Shown piece after piece: positions 46,526-56,976 of a stretch of 64,000 bases of DNA. The stretch's first letter is position 1. Every line of letters starts with the position of its first letter. The stretch covers positions 1,197,535 through 1,261,534 of the forward strand of contig MU001495.1 of the NCBI GenBank assembly GCA_010093485.1. Direction: 5' to 3'. Below the pieces are notes generated by a model. The model searched no databases. It had not been told where the DNA came from and worked only from the letters and a program-made list of their open reading frames with translations. The position numbers were made by a program, and so were the translations under genes. The DNA comes from Karstenula rhodostoma CBS 690.94. Its lineage: Eukaryota; Ascomycota; Dothideomycetes; Pleosporales; Didymosphaeriaceae.

Positions 46526-47160
46526 ACCTCTTTGCCTCACGGCCTGCTCTTCCCCCCTCTTTCAGTCCTCAAGAAAGAGTTCATCCTAGACATGGTGATA
46601 GCAATCACGGAAACGCTTGGGCGGTTAAGGGAATTTAGCACGATTGAGTCTACTTGCAACTAACGGTATCTACGATAGTTTGCCTTCCATGGCGCTACCA
46701 TAACTGTGCGGTGAAAAATTCAGATTTCCTAGACTATCGCACTCCAAGAGTGGGCACACAATTTTCCAACACGATTGGCTTACAATATATGATTTACGCG
46801 GGGTTTTGCGTTTCATATCTGGATACTACAGCGCCTGTCCTTGGATAGCAGTGTATGCGCACCAGCGCAGTTTGACATGGCAACATGCTCGAGTAATTAC
46901 GATTTCTGAATCAATACGTGAGGATTCATTCATGTTTATATACCCTTGTGATAATCGAAAACGAAGCTGCGAATGTGTGTGTCGATAGTGGTGGTCATGG
47001 TATTGAGGTTGACTCCATCAGTGGTAATTGATCGAACGAAGAACATGATAATATCACTTCTAACTTTTTTTTTTTTTTAGAAGGGACGAACCAAATCAGA
47101 TATCCGTTCCATGTAAGCACGACACGCAAGCCCAAGCCCTTATCCACTTCCTTACTCCAC
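46526..47160. other. Intergenic, no gene seen
   Basis: A+T-leaning DNA between convergent genes. A T12 tract lies at about 47068-47079 in the 3' flank of the small membrane-protein gene. No coding or RNA feature is supported. Confidence 0.4.
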
Positions 47161-47415
47161 TCACCTCCGAATCCACCTCTTGATCCAGCTCTCCCCTTCC
47201 TTCGCTCCCTCGCTCTCACCAAGGCCATGCTCCACATCCCTCTGCTGATCTTCGCCTTGCGTAGTACCAGCCTGCATCTTTATCGCATCAATCCGTCGCA
47301 CAAAAACCTTCCTATTCTCGGCCGTAAGCACGACGTGGAGACAGTACGCTCCCACAACTACGAAGATGAGGACAGCGAAGACGACGCCGACTATGTCACG
47401 TTCCGAAAGGGCCAT
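47161..47415 (-). CDS. Small single-pass membrane protein
   Basis: A one-exon frame of 84 residues starting MALSERDIVGVVFAVLIFVVVGAYCLHVVL. It has one strong transmembrane helix (about residues 9-30). A short basic stretch (ENRKVFVRRIDAIKMQ) then predicts a cytosolic C-terminus, and a polar, Gln/Glu-rich tail ends WIKRWIRR. The clean N-terminal anchor and positive-inside pattern suggest a real gene. No family is recognised, and an ORF of this length could still be chance or the last exon of a longer gene. Confidence 0.45.
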   Translation of the reverse strand: MALSERDIVGVVFAVLIFVVVGAYCLHVVLTAENRKVFVRRIDAIKMQAGTTQGEDQQRDVEHGLGESEGAKEGESWIKRWIRR

Positions 47416-48316
47416 GTTAGTCGTTTCAGTTTTGGTCGTATGCTAGATTGCGTTGTTGGGAGTTTTGTTTGGCTCTTGGAGATTTGCTAGACCTCGAAAT
47501 GAGGATAATTGTGTTGGTGTTATGATGGAGGTGGGGGCGTGCGGCTGGGGGTATAAGTAGGTGCGATATAAGGAATGGCCGTGGCACGTTTTTGTCATGA
47601 ACATTGTGAGAAACTGCCGTGATCATCAAAGTGCGTTCTTTGGTGTGTGGTCATCTGGTATGCATGAACAACGGGAAAATGATTGATGCGCTGTGGACCG
47701 CACCGCCTTCTGCAAGTTCAACGATCATTCGAGCATACATACAACTCTGTGACATTCGGATTCACGTCAGAAGATGATGTTGGTTTGCAACGTCCGTAGA
47801 TTAGTCGTCCATACCATTCGCATCGAAGTTCCCGACCTTCAACCTACGCCTTATCAAGCCCCCCGTTTTTCAAATTAATTTTTTTGACAGGGTCGCATTC
47901 GCCCTGAATATCGCCTGGTACACTCACAACAGACCAAGATGCCAGCCTCGCACTTTCCCTAAACGGGTTGGTTCTGTCATCACTGTCATACCATCAAGCC
48001 ACCAAGCCCTCGCGACGCGCGCACGCTATATCAACCTTCATATATAGACGGATATTGCCGACATATGTTTTGCGCTGGCTGCACACGGATGACGCGAGAC
48101 TTTGGCGTGTTGGTACAGGAATACAGAGGTTGGCTGCATCGGGACGTGCTTCAGAATTGTCAACGACGGATGGCTGATGGCGCTGGAAGCGGCGATAGAG
48201 ATTGAGCGCGAAGCAATGACCGGTGAATGCGTAGGGCCGGTGGGTGTATATTCGCAGCGTTTACGCCGACCATGAACTATCGTTTGGCGAAGGAGCCAAT
48301 GTTCTAAGAGAATCCG
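47416..48316. other. Intergenic, no gene seen
   Basis: This region lies between the small membrane-protein gene and the 3' end of the QTRT2 gene. Several A+T-rich patches occur (for example aaattaatttttttgac near 47872-47889). No supported feature. Confidence 0.4.
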
Positions 48317-49882
48317 TCACTCTTTCACGTCATCTTCGATCTTCAAGACCTCCAGCTGGACAGCGTCGGCGTCATCCTCGATTCCCACAAGACCTATGAG
48401 CGCCTCGTCATCAATGACATCCATCATCTCTTGCTTCTTCTCCGGCTGCTGTCCATGGGCGGCCTTGAGCACCACTTTGCCCTTGCCACCCAACTCGCCG
48501 TTCCATCTCTTCGCATTCTTCTTCTCTTTCTTGGCATGCTCTTCGCTCCGGAAATGATAACCCCTGGCTCGTGGGCCCTGGCCAGTCTTCTCGGGCAGTT
48601 GCGGCTCGTAGAAGGCCTCAAAAGCGGCAACGTGTGCTTCGAAGGTGCCAGCGTCAATGGAGCTGCGGATGGAAGCGAAGAAGGATTCGACGACGGAATG
48701 GTTGTGCACCTGGATGAGGAACCAGCCGAGCATTTCCTTGGCGGAGAGGAGGTGTTGGACGTAGGCGCGGTGGTGCTTGGTGCACGCGTAGCATTGGCAG
48801 TGCTTGGACAAGGGCGTCACGGCGAGGGCGTGCTCGGCGTGCCACATGTCGATGCCCAGTGTCTGTCTCTCGTTGCTGTTCCCGTTTTCGGGGGGCGGGA
48901 AGGAAAAGTCGAGGGCTATGCCGGCGTCGGTGGCGGAGGCGATGAAGGGCACGGTCAGCAGGTCCATGCCTAGGCTGACCTGGCGGAGCAGCTCGTGGGG
49001 GCTGGCGGGGACGTGCAAGGACAGGCGCGGGAGGTGGTGCAGGGCGTCGGGCAGGTCGTCGAGCAGGAAGGCGTCGTAGATGGCCACGCCGCTGATGCTG
49101 TCGACCATGTCGTCGAGCAGGTGCTCGAGGTACCACGACTGCAGGTCGCGCTCAATGGGCAGGATGGGCGCGAAGATGGCGAAGCGCGGCTCGGCCGTGG
49201 CCATGGCGCTGCGCGTGGCTACGAGGTCGCGCAGCCAGGCCTCGGTGCGGTCGCTCATCTTGTCCTTGCGCTTGATGCCGATGGCTGGCTGGCCAAAGGG
49301 TATGTCTGCCATGCCCACGACCACGTCCGGCTGCAGCTTCCGGGCGGCCGCGGCGTAGTACTCGGAGCTCACCGACTTGTAGCCCACCGACGTCAACAGG
49401 CTGATGGCCGTGTTTGTGTGCGCGGCGGGCGTGGGTATCGGCGGGGTGCGGCGGGCGCCCAGCACGAGCGGCGTGTCCTGCGGGAGGGCGGCGAACTTGC
49501 GAAGCGGTTCGGGCACATTGTACTCGAAGATGGGCGGCGTCTTCTCCGGATGCTTCTCTACGACTGCGCCGTGTCAGCGCCATGTCAGTGCCGCCATGTC
49601 GGCGCACGCAATGCGCGTCGGGGGCAGCTGCAACCCACAGTCCTCCAGCCCAACGTACACGCCGTTGCTTCCCGCGTATTTGCGGAAGTTGTCCGGCGAC
49701 ATGTGCGGGACCACGCCGCGCGACGTGTTGGCCAGGAATGCCGGCGTCAGTATGGGCTTCCTGCTGGGCAGTGTCAAGCGACCCAGCCGCGGCGCGAGCG
49801 CGCCTGTCGTCTTCAAAAGCCCAAAGTCGACCATCTCCGGTGGGACCTGCGAAACGTCGGGCATTGGCGCCCCCAAGGACAT
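48317..49882 (-). CDS. QTRT2: Queuine tRNA-ribosyltransferase accessory subunit 2
   Basis: Two exons, complement of 49639-49882 and 48317-49563, give 496 residues. The 75-bp intron joins GVYVGLED to FVEKHPEKTPPIFEYN exactly at the place where fungal relatives continue, so a stop seen in the unspliced frame is not real. Conserved features are LPSRKPILTPAFLANTSRGVVPH, VGMADIPFG, and the zinc site CQCYACTKHHRAYVQHLLSAKEMLGWFLIQVHN (CxCxxC...H). The partner QTRT1 supplies the catalytic nucleophile; QTRT2 is the structural half of the heterodimer that exchanges guanine-34 for queuine in GUN-anticodon tRNAs. The acidic/Lys-rich C-terminal extension (KKEKKNAKRWNGELGGKG) is typical. An alternative start at Met7 (49864) is possible. 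Confidence 0.92.
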
Positions 49883-50677
49883 GCTGTCCACTGCACCGAG
49901 GCCAACTGAACGCGGCTCGAACTGCGCGTTGTGCTTTCGCGATTTTGCAACGGTCCCGGGACGAAGCGTGTGTGGGATGCGACGTGGGGCGCTTCGCGAT
50001 GCTGACCGAACATCAATCTTCAAAGTCACGTGATGGTGCGTCCCTCGCATACTGCACACCGCATACAAATGCAGAGGAGGGAACGGTGGTGTTTAGGAAA
50101 AGATTCGACTTCGATTGGTCCATGCTCTGGGGTGCAAGTCCCACGAGTTCGTACTGAGGGATCAGGTCTGTGGTGTTTTTGTGTGCCATTGCAACGTGAT
50201 TTCTCTCTGGTGGCCGTCACTCTTTTGGTCGTTTGATCTGGGATTGCCGCGGTCCTCCTGCAGCGTGGAAATCGAAGGCCGTATACAAGACTACGGCGCT
50301 GCCAAATGGGCGAGCAAAGGAAGGTTACGAATTCGCGCACTCGTTTCGCCAGGGCTGAAAAAGGGGGAAGCGGTCGGGTGCGCGTGTTCACGTGATTGGG
50401 CTTAAAAGACGGATACATGTAATAGTGCTATCTGGTCCCCGCGATCGTGTAGCACCACCTTCCACAACGCCACCCGTCCAACGCGGGCGTACATTGTCGA
50501 GCCTCGTCGCCTCTTTTTGCCTATAGAAGATAGTTTCCGCTCACGCAGGCAGCATGTTCTGCTTCATTTGGCCATTCTACAACCATTGCGTCACTCGGCA
50601 TTTTTATCCACGTTTGAGCGAAGCGACGGTTTTGGACAACACTTGAAAACTACAAACTCTACACGCCATGCCTCTAC
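49883..50677. other. Intergenic, no gene seen
   Basis: This is the promoter side of QTRT2 and the 3' side of the UstYa gene. ORFs here are short and featureless. It marks the change from housekeeping genes to the peptide locus. Confidence 0.4.
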
Positions 50678-51860
50678 TTATAAGTTGAAGTCCTTATCCG
50701 GATTCGCGCCATTGACGTGGTTCGGATTCACCTTATCCGGCCTAAAGTATTTATACCACATGTCCGCCTCTGGCAACTGCTTCACATCCTTGGGCTTCTC
50801 TAGCACCATACAGTCAGCATGTATAGAAAATCCCCTCGCGTTGGGAGCACCTACTCATTTTGACGTATTTCACCGGGTCCACCTGGTGTTCCCTCCGCCA
50901 CTGCGTCAAGGCATCGAAATTCGCAACACACTGCTTGTTGATGCTCATGTCGGGGAAGGGAAATGCTTCTTCGTTAACCCAGTGCATTGTGATAAGGTTG
51001 ACTATACTCGCGGGTACAAAGTCAGCTGAGTCACAAAAGTGGGTTTATGTACGAAGTGTCCATGTCCAAGACATAACGACTTTGTACCGGGGAGTATCGT
51101 ACGGTTGCCGCTGCATTGGATGGTCTGCATCAACATGTCGATGCAGTGATCCATATGGATCTCAAACATGACTTTAGGGTCTTGAGCGTGCGGGAATTGC
51201 ATTCTTGCAGTAGGGTAGTATTCTGGGTAGACGAGTTTGCGCAGCATGTTTAAGCAGTGCAGTTGGTGGTAGATGTCGAACGTAGAGGCATATGCGTCAT
51301 CGCCGAGACCGTAGATCTCATCCTGTACTGATAAGTGCGTGCAAAATCTTCGGACAGCGCAGTAGACGTACTTCAAGCTTAGTAGCTGTCGTAGGGTCTT
51401 TTCCCAACCCGCGGATCTGATCTGCTGTGATGGCAAAGACGCGTGTGATCTCCCACTCATTCCATATCGCATCTTTCTCTGCGTTTGGGGGACCACGCGC
51501 CACCGAGGGATGATGGTTGGGATACAGTGTCCCATTCACTGTCTTCACCTCTAGCGGGAGATGAATCGCATCGAGGAGAGGAGCTGTTAAAATCAGGAGC
51601 CGAAGTAGGGCACATTACTGGAGAGGCCTACAGTATGAATGAAGCTGCCGTAGTATCGGGTTGGGTCCCCGATTAATGACATGCGCAACCCACGACGAGG
51701 TATATAGTGATAACGTTGCTATAAACCACACAGCATTACACACAGTGAGGAGCTTGATTGCTCTTGGGGAGATCCCGCGGTTATCAGCGCTTCGCTTGTG
51801 TTTTTCCTCGTCTAGAAACGTTGTGCGTTCGTCCACCGAGTCGTCGCTATAGGGCAACAT
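50678..51860 (-). CDS. UstYa-family (DUF3328) oxidative cyclase of a predicted RiPP pathway
   Basis: Five exons, complement of 51632-51860, 51372-51583, 51103-51322, 50855-51001 and 50678-50799, join in phase to 309 residues. Short introns of 48-101 bp are typical of these genes. One N-terminal transmembrane helix (about 35-55, AIKLLTVCNAVWFIATLSLY) is followed by SYSPLLDAIHLPLE (residue 75 on), the conserved stalk segment created by the first splice. Both family signatures are complete: HQLHCLNMLRK at 166-176 and HMDHC at 203-207, then the CSGN turn. The C-terminal PFPDMSINKQCVANFDALTQW is also standard. In ustiloxin, asperipin, phomopsin and victorin pathways such proteins oxidatively cyclise peptide cores. 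The gene sits divergently from the repeat precursor at 53.0 kb, and all key residues are present. Confidence 0.95.
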
Positions 51861-53022
51861 GTGTTCGTGAGTGAAAAATATACACTAGTCTGAGCAGGTC
51901 CACTGCAGAGAAAGCAAAGGAAAGAGCGGATCGTTGTTACGAACTATGAACACACCTTTAACGATCAGTGTATTGCATATTCCCTGTAGCTTGATACTTG
52001 AATTCGTAGCGATTCCACGGAGAGGGGACTCGTTGGCTATCTTCATGATCGAGGGGTAGTACCAATGCCCGGTAGAGTCCGTGCGCCTCTGTGAACGTGA
52101 CCGGTTGAGCGGGTAGGTGCGGGCCTGAGAAGACCATGTTCCTATCGCACGAGTGATATCTACGATCTTTCCGTGGTCATATCGCGGCCAGGTAAATGTA
52201 GATTGTATAGATACAGTAAGGAATCCTTTGAGGTGGCAATCGACCATTCAACTGCAATTCCGGACTAAGCGTTGGCAAGACCCACTGGCGTAGGATCTAG
52301 GGAACTCGTATACGCTCGGCATTCACCCCACCTTCCTAACTAGGCAGGCAGGCAATTATGCTGCGTGATGTCAATCGTCGTACTGGTGAAGACTGACATC
52401 TGGAATCAGTTGACTGAACAGGTTTAGAACATTATACTGTCACACAGAGGGTACAGCTCCAGGACATGTCGAAAATTGTCTAACACTTGTGCGGCAAAGC
52501 TAAAGGGCTTGGCACGGTTCATCTACCATTGATGGACCTGCCTTTGTTTGTCCGCTTGTCGAAAGTCTTTCGGAATGATTGGATGCTCCCCACGAACGTC
52601 AGCATTACGGCCGCATGTGGTCACTAATGTATCGCTTTGCACTCGAGAGCTTGTTTTGCATCAAGTCCGTAAGTCTCTCGCATAGATAGTGATGACACAA
52701 CTTGGCGCAGCAGCAATCTGATCACTACTACTACCTTTACCGAAAATCCATTGGCCAGTCGGGTTTTGCCCATTGCATACCACCAAAGCCCCCTTACGAC
52801 ACCCACCACCACCTTCCGAATTCAGGTCTGTTCACCCCTCATATCTCGCACGATTACAAGCGATATCTCGAGTAATGGTTCCGCAACCTCTACAAAGAGC
52901 TTGGCAGCTTTATAGTAGGTACCCTCGTAGTATAAAGCAGGCATCTGATATTACACAATGTTAGACACAGCTTCGTCTTACCCTCTGACAAGCCTTCCCT
53001 CCATACAAACTTCAGCTTCACC
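51861..53022. promoter_or_regulatory. Shared divergent promoter region of the UstYa and precursor genes
   Basis: A 1.16-kb region separates the two divergent start codons. TATAAA at 52931-52936 is about 90 bp before the precursor ATG. On the other side an A/T-rich TATATTT (minus strand, about 51878-51885) precedes the UstYa ATG. Minus-strand ORFs at 51885-52247 and 52624-52812 have no recognisable features. I see no clear operator or palindrome. Confidence 0.5.
52931..52936 (+). promoter_or_regulatory. Candidate TATA box of precursor gene
   Basis: The sequence tataaa lies in the context cgtagtataaagcagg, 87 bases before the precursor start codon, a usual distance for a fungal core promoter. 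Confidence 0.5.
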
Positions 53023-53414
53023 ATGAAGGTCTCTATTCTATCTCTCCTGGCTTCTTTGGCTGCGGCCGCTCCGCTACCGGTAGGTCCAAGCTGCGTAGAC
53101 AACTGCGCGCCTACTTATTTAACTGATTACTGTATTAGAAAGATGACGCTGCGGTAGAATCGGCCACCTACGCACCTCTTGTATACACCGGCGGCTTGAA
53201 GAGGGATGCTGAAGCAGACCCGAAGGAGGCGGCCACATATGCACCTCTTGTATACACCGGCGGCTTGAAGAGGGATGCTGAAGCAGACCTGAAGGCGGCG
53301 GCCACATATGCACCCCTTGTATACGTTGGCGGCTTGAAGCGCGATGCGGAGGCCGATCCTGAAGCAGCAGCTACCTACGCACCTCTTGTATACACCGGCG
53401 GCTTGAAGAACTAG
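53023..53414 (+). CDS. Secreted repeat precursor peptide, predicted dikaritin-type RiPP precursor
   Basis: Two exons (53023-53079 and 53139-53414; 59-bp intron with a GTAGGT donor and an AACTGAT branch region) give 110 residues. The signal peptide MKVSILSLLASLAAAAPLP occupies exon 1. Exon 2 is almost nothing but four repeats: residues 20-41, 42-64, 65-87 and 88-110. Each is an acidic spacer (DAEADP-like) followed by ATYAPLVYTGGLK. Units 1-3 end in Lys-Arg, a Kex2 cleavage site, and the last ends Lys-Asn at the stop. Core variation is a single Thr-to-Val in unit 3. This layout is that of UstA-type precursors, where Kex2 releases several copies and UstYa-type enzymes crosslink a Tyr-containing core. 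Here YAPLVY is the natural candidate. A UstYa gene is the nearest neighbour. It could otherwise be a repeat effector or pheromone-like peptide. Confidence 0.88.
53139..53411 (+). repeat. Four tandem 66-69-bp units encoding the peptide core
   Basis: Units at 53139-53204, 53205-53273, 53274-53342 and 53343-53411. The spacer halves vary in sequence (KEAA, KAAA, EAAA, VESA) while the core-coding half is conserved at protein level, with mixed synonymous changes (ctt gta tac against gcc acc tac / gct acc tac). Selection on the core peptide is therefore likely, rather than mere recent duplication. Confidence 0.9.
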
Positions 53415-53490
53415 GGCGCTGGGAAGAGTGGGACGATCAAGCTGCCGCTTTCTTGTCAATCGAAGGGGAGCCGTAGCTTTGAAGGGATGT

Positions 53491-53508
53491 TATATAGTAC
53501 ACTATATA
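53491..53508. other. Perfect hairpin tatatagt-ac-actatata
   Basis: An 8-bp palindromic stem with a two-base loop lies 77 bases after the precursor stop codon, close to the A+T-rich boundary. It may belong to the 3' processing region or be the first part of the AT-rich block. Confidence 0.4.
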
Positions 53509-53960
53509 GTGTAGCACAAAAACAAGATCCTATCTTAAAAAACTAGACGGCATTTAGGCCACCGTTTTCGGACGCCTGTAACGCCATTTTCTAACGCTAA
53601 TTTGCTATAAAACCTCCCTAAACGCGCCAGCCTTCGCTTAGGCATATATACCCTTATTAGATATAAGGGTATTCTTAATAAATAAAGTTATAGTAAGTTA
53701 CTATAAGTAATTATATAAATAGATCTTTATAATTAAGATAATTAATTATATCTATAAAGCTTAGCTATATATAAGGTCTATATATAGTACTAAAATATAT
53801 TATATACTATATAGAATAGTATAGAATACTACTAAATAATAGTATACTAGTATTATAATTATAATAGAACTAGACTAGAAGAAAGGAAAGAATTATATAT
53901 AAAATATTAGTAATAAAGATAAAATTAATAGATACTTATATATATATTATATATAATTAC

Positions 53961-54025
53961 TATAAGGGTATATAAATTAATAAAATAAGGGGGATAAAAA
54001 GATATATTATACTTTACTAATATAA
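53961..54025 (+). repeat. Degraded copy of short dispersed repeat
   Basis: The phrase taagggggataaaaagatatattatactttactaatata matches the core of the better-preserved copies at 60.8 and 63.5 kb, with G/C positions changed to A/T. Confidence 0.6.
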
Positions 54026-54784
54026 AATATATTACTAATTTATATAAACTAAATTAGTATATTTATAATAAACCTTTATTATCTATAAAGATTTAAAAGA
54101 AAGTATATAGTAACTATAAAATCTAGTCTATTATTCTTTATCTAATTCTAGTAGTAATTATTATACTCTCCCTAGATAATATAGAAGTTAAACTACTAAT
54201 AATTATAAATAGAGTAAATATTTATTTAAATAGTTTTAAGCTCCTAATAGAATACTAATATATAGTTTAATTCTTTAAGTAAAAGTATAGATTTCTATAG
54301 ATAGTCTAGGTTTATAAAATCTAAAGGTTATTAAATAAAAGAATTTTACTAATATATTTAGTCTTAAATAGTTATAAAGTTCTCTATAAATAAGTTTTTA
54401 TTACTAAATTTATTCTTACTACTTTTATTACTATAATTAAGTATAGGATTATTAGAAAATATAAAGTCTAATACTTTACCTAATACTTATAAATTTAGGG
54501 ATATAGGAGTAGACTAGATAGATATTTATACTATTATAAATTAAATAGATTTTATATCTAAATTCTTTATATATAATAGTAAAAAAGTATATAGAGTTAA
54601 TTATATTATATTTAGTCTAGAAAAAAATATTAGAAGTAGAATCTAATAGGCTTTATATAATAAATAATAGCTATTTTAAAATAACCTTTATAGGGTTAGT
54701 CTTATTAGTATAAAGAGCTATAAAAGACTTAATAAAAATAATAGAATATAAAATATAAAATATAATTAAGTTATAATATTAGTA

Positions 54785-55140
54785 AGTTTAATTTTTTTTT
54801 TTTTTTTTTTTTAATATAAAGCTACTATTATAACTACCTAGTAATAAAGAAATATCTAGAGATTCTATATAAATCTATTAAATAACTCTAAAATATAATA
54901 CTATTTATAATAAAAGAGAAAGAAGAAAGGATACCTATAATACTAGACTTAATTAACTAAATATTAATTTATATAAGTATTATATAATATTATAATATAT
55001 AATACTATACTATAATACTATATAATACTAGTAGGATACTATACTTCTTATTTACTAATACCTAATATATAATTATAAAGAAGTTATAAGATATTAAAGA
55101 TATTATATATTAATAATATTATAATTAATAAAACTTATTT
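54785..55140 (-). repeat. Left arm of an inverted duplication, begins with T21
   Basis: The arm starts with a run of 21 T (54792-54812) and continues aatataaagctactattataactacctag. It reads as the reverse complement of 56615-56990, including the ...tactagtaggatactatacttctta... segment. A poly(A) tail at a repeat end is the mark of a SINE or LINE-type retroelement. Confidence 0.65.
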
Positions 55141-55170
55141 ACTAATAATAAGTAATTTATAATATATTAT

Positions 55171-55247
55171 ATATAATTACTATAAGGATAGGTAAATTAA
55201 TAATATAAGGGAGATAGAAAGGTATATTATACTTTACTAATATATAA
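55171..55247 (+). repeat. Degraded copy of short dispersed repeat
   Basis: The sequence ctataaggataggtaaattaataatataagggagatagaaaggtatattatactttactaatata follows the consensus of the copies at 60.8 and 63.5 kb, with many C-to-T/G-to-A changes. Confidence 0.6.
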
Positions 55248-55666
55248 ATAAATAGTAACTAAAAAAATAGTTAAGGCTTATTTAGTATCTATTTTATAAT
55301 ATTATATATAAATACTAGCTTTTATAGAAAGAGATTTATACTATATTCTACTCTATTAAAATAGCTAATAGAAATAAGTAATTAATTTTTAGTAATAAAT
55401 ATAATATAGTATATACTAGTAGTAAGTATATTAATAATCTAGATATATTTAAATATATATATTATAAAATTTAATATTAGTCTAGATTCTAATCTAGGCC
55501 TATAAAACTATATAGTATATTTATAATAAAAGAGGTAGCCTAGATTCTAATTTAGGCCTATAGGACTATATAGTATACTTATAATAGGAGAGAGCTTTTT
55601 ATTCTTCTTTAATATTTATTTTATATATTTTTATACTTTTTTAATTATTAGTATAATACTAACTAA

Positions 55667-55855
55667 TAGTTTTCGCGTAGGCAGGTTAATACTTAGTTAA
55701 TTAAGCCTAGTACTATAGGTACCCTTCTTTCTCTCTTATTATAAATAGTACTATCCTTTAGAGCTATTTAATAGAACTATATAGTACCTCTAGATATTTC
55801 CTTATTACTAGGTAGTTATAATAGTAACTTTATATTAAAAAAAAAAAAAAAAAAA
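55667..55855 (+). repeat. Poly(A)-tailed repeat copy (SINE/LINE-like)
   Basis: The copy runs from aggcaggttaatacttag through taggtacccttctttctc and gagctatttaatag to ggtagttataatagtaactttatatt, followed by 19 A (55837-55855). It matches copies at 56797-56976 (same strand) and at 54792 and 61231 (opposite strand). Confidence 0.65.
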
Positions 55856-56614
55856 CTAATAGTTATTTAATACTAACTCTCTTTATCTATATTTACTAAT
55901 ATTCTTAATTTTTATTTATAGCTTATAGCTTATAGCTTACTCTATTACTATTACTATTACTATTACTATTAATACTATCTACTTATTATTACTATTAATA
56001 TTATCTATCTATTATTACTATTAATATTACTTACTACTTTTTTATATATTTTATAAAGCTACTATTACTTACTTTATATTTATTAACTATATAGGTTACT
56101 CTAACTTAATTATAATTATCTTTACTATAAAGTCTAGCCCCTTTTAACTTTTAAAAATTATAATAATTAGCTCTTATTACTTAGTAGTAAAGTCCCTATT
56201 TATAATTAATTACTATAGAGGTAATTCTACTATAGATTAGTAATATTATATTAGTAATACTATATATATATATATATATATAAAAAACTTACTAATAAAC
56301 TCTATAATTATATAGTTTATAACTATAACTTATAGTATTTATATACTAAGTTAATTATACTAATAGAGGTTAACTTACTAGAGAATATACTTAATCTTAT
56401 AGAGGTCTATATTATTTAGACTTATACTATATATAGAATTAGTACTACTATTAGTATATATAAAGTTATATTTATTACTAATAATTAGTTACTTATTATT
56501 AACTATTTTAATAGAGATATAGTATAGGTTTTTTTCTATAAAAGCTAGCCTTTATATATAGTACTATAAGTTATTTACTACTAGTAAATAACCTCTCTTT
56601 TATATTCTTTTTTA

Positions 56615-56976
56615 AATTATAATATTATTAATATATAATATCCTTAATATTTTATAATATTTTTAATATTTCGTAACTTCTCTATAATTATATATTAGGT
56701 ATTAGTAAATAAGAAGTATATTACCCTACTAGTATTATATAGTATTATAGTATTATAGTATAGTATTATATATTATAATATTATATAATATTTATATAGG
56801 TTAATACTTAATTAATTAAGTCTAGTACTATAGGTACTCTTTCTTTTTTCTCTTTTATTATAAATAGTATTATCCCTTAGAGCTATTTAATAGATCTATA
56901 TAGTACTTCTAGATATTTCCTTATTACTAGGTAGTTATAATAGTAGCTTTATATTAAAAAAAAAAAAAAAAAAAAA
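56615..56976 (+). repeat. Right arm of inverted duplication with A21 tail
   Basis: The arm ends in 21 A (56956-56976) after ggtagttataatagtagctttatatt. Its preceding sequence, including the TCTAGTACTATAGGTACT core, is the inverted counterpart of 54785-55140 and shares its last about 170 bp with the copy at 55667. Confidence 0.65.

Noticed and set aside
48995..49909. Plus-strand 304-codon frame opposite QTRT2
   Set aside because: Shadow of QTRT2, whose zinc motif and splice-restored conserved segment prove the minus frame.
51885..52247. Minus-strand 120-codon ORF between UstYa and precursor
   Set aside because: Considered as a further cluster enzyme, but it has no motif of methyltransferases, oxidases or UstYa proteins, and it lies within the UstYa promoter.
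53139..53411. Precursor as a mating pheromone gene
   Set aside because: Fungal alpha-pheromone precursors also have Kex2 repeats, but their cores are Trp/Cys/Pro-rich with X-Ala dipeptide spacers; here a UstYa neighbour and Tyr-rich core fit RiPP better.
53119..53459. Minus-strand repeat ORFs opposite the precursor
   Set aside because: They are the mirror of the 69-bp repeats; the plus strand has signal peptide, in-phase intron and Kex2 sites.
54785..56976. CRISPR-like or tandem array in the AT block
   Set aside because: Repeats are dispersed and inverted, not regularly spaced, and the DNA is eukaryotic.
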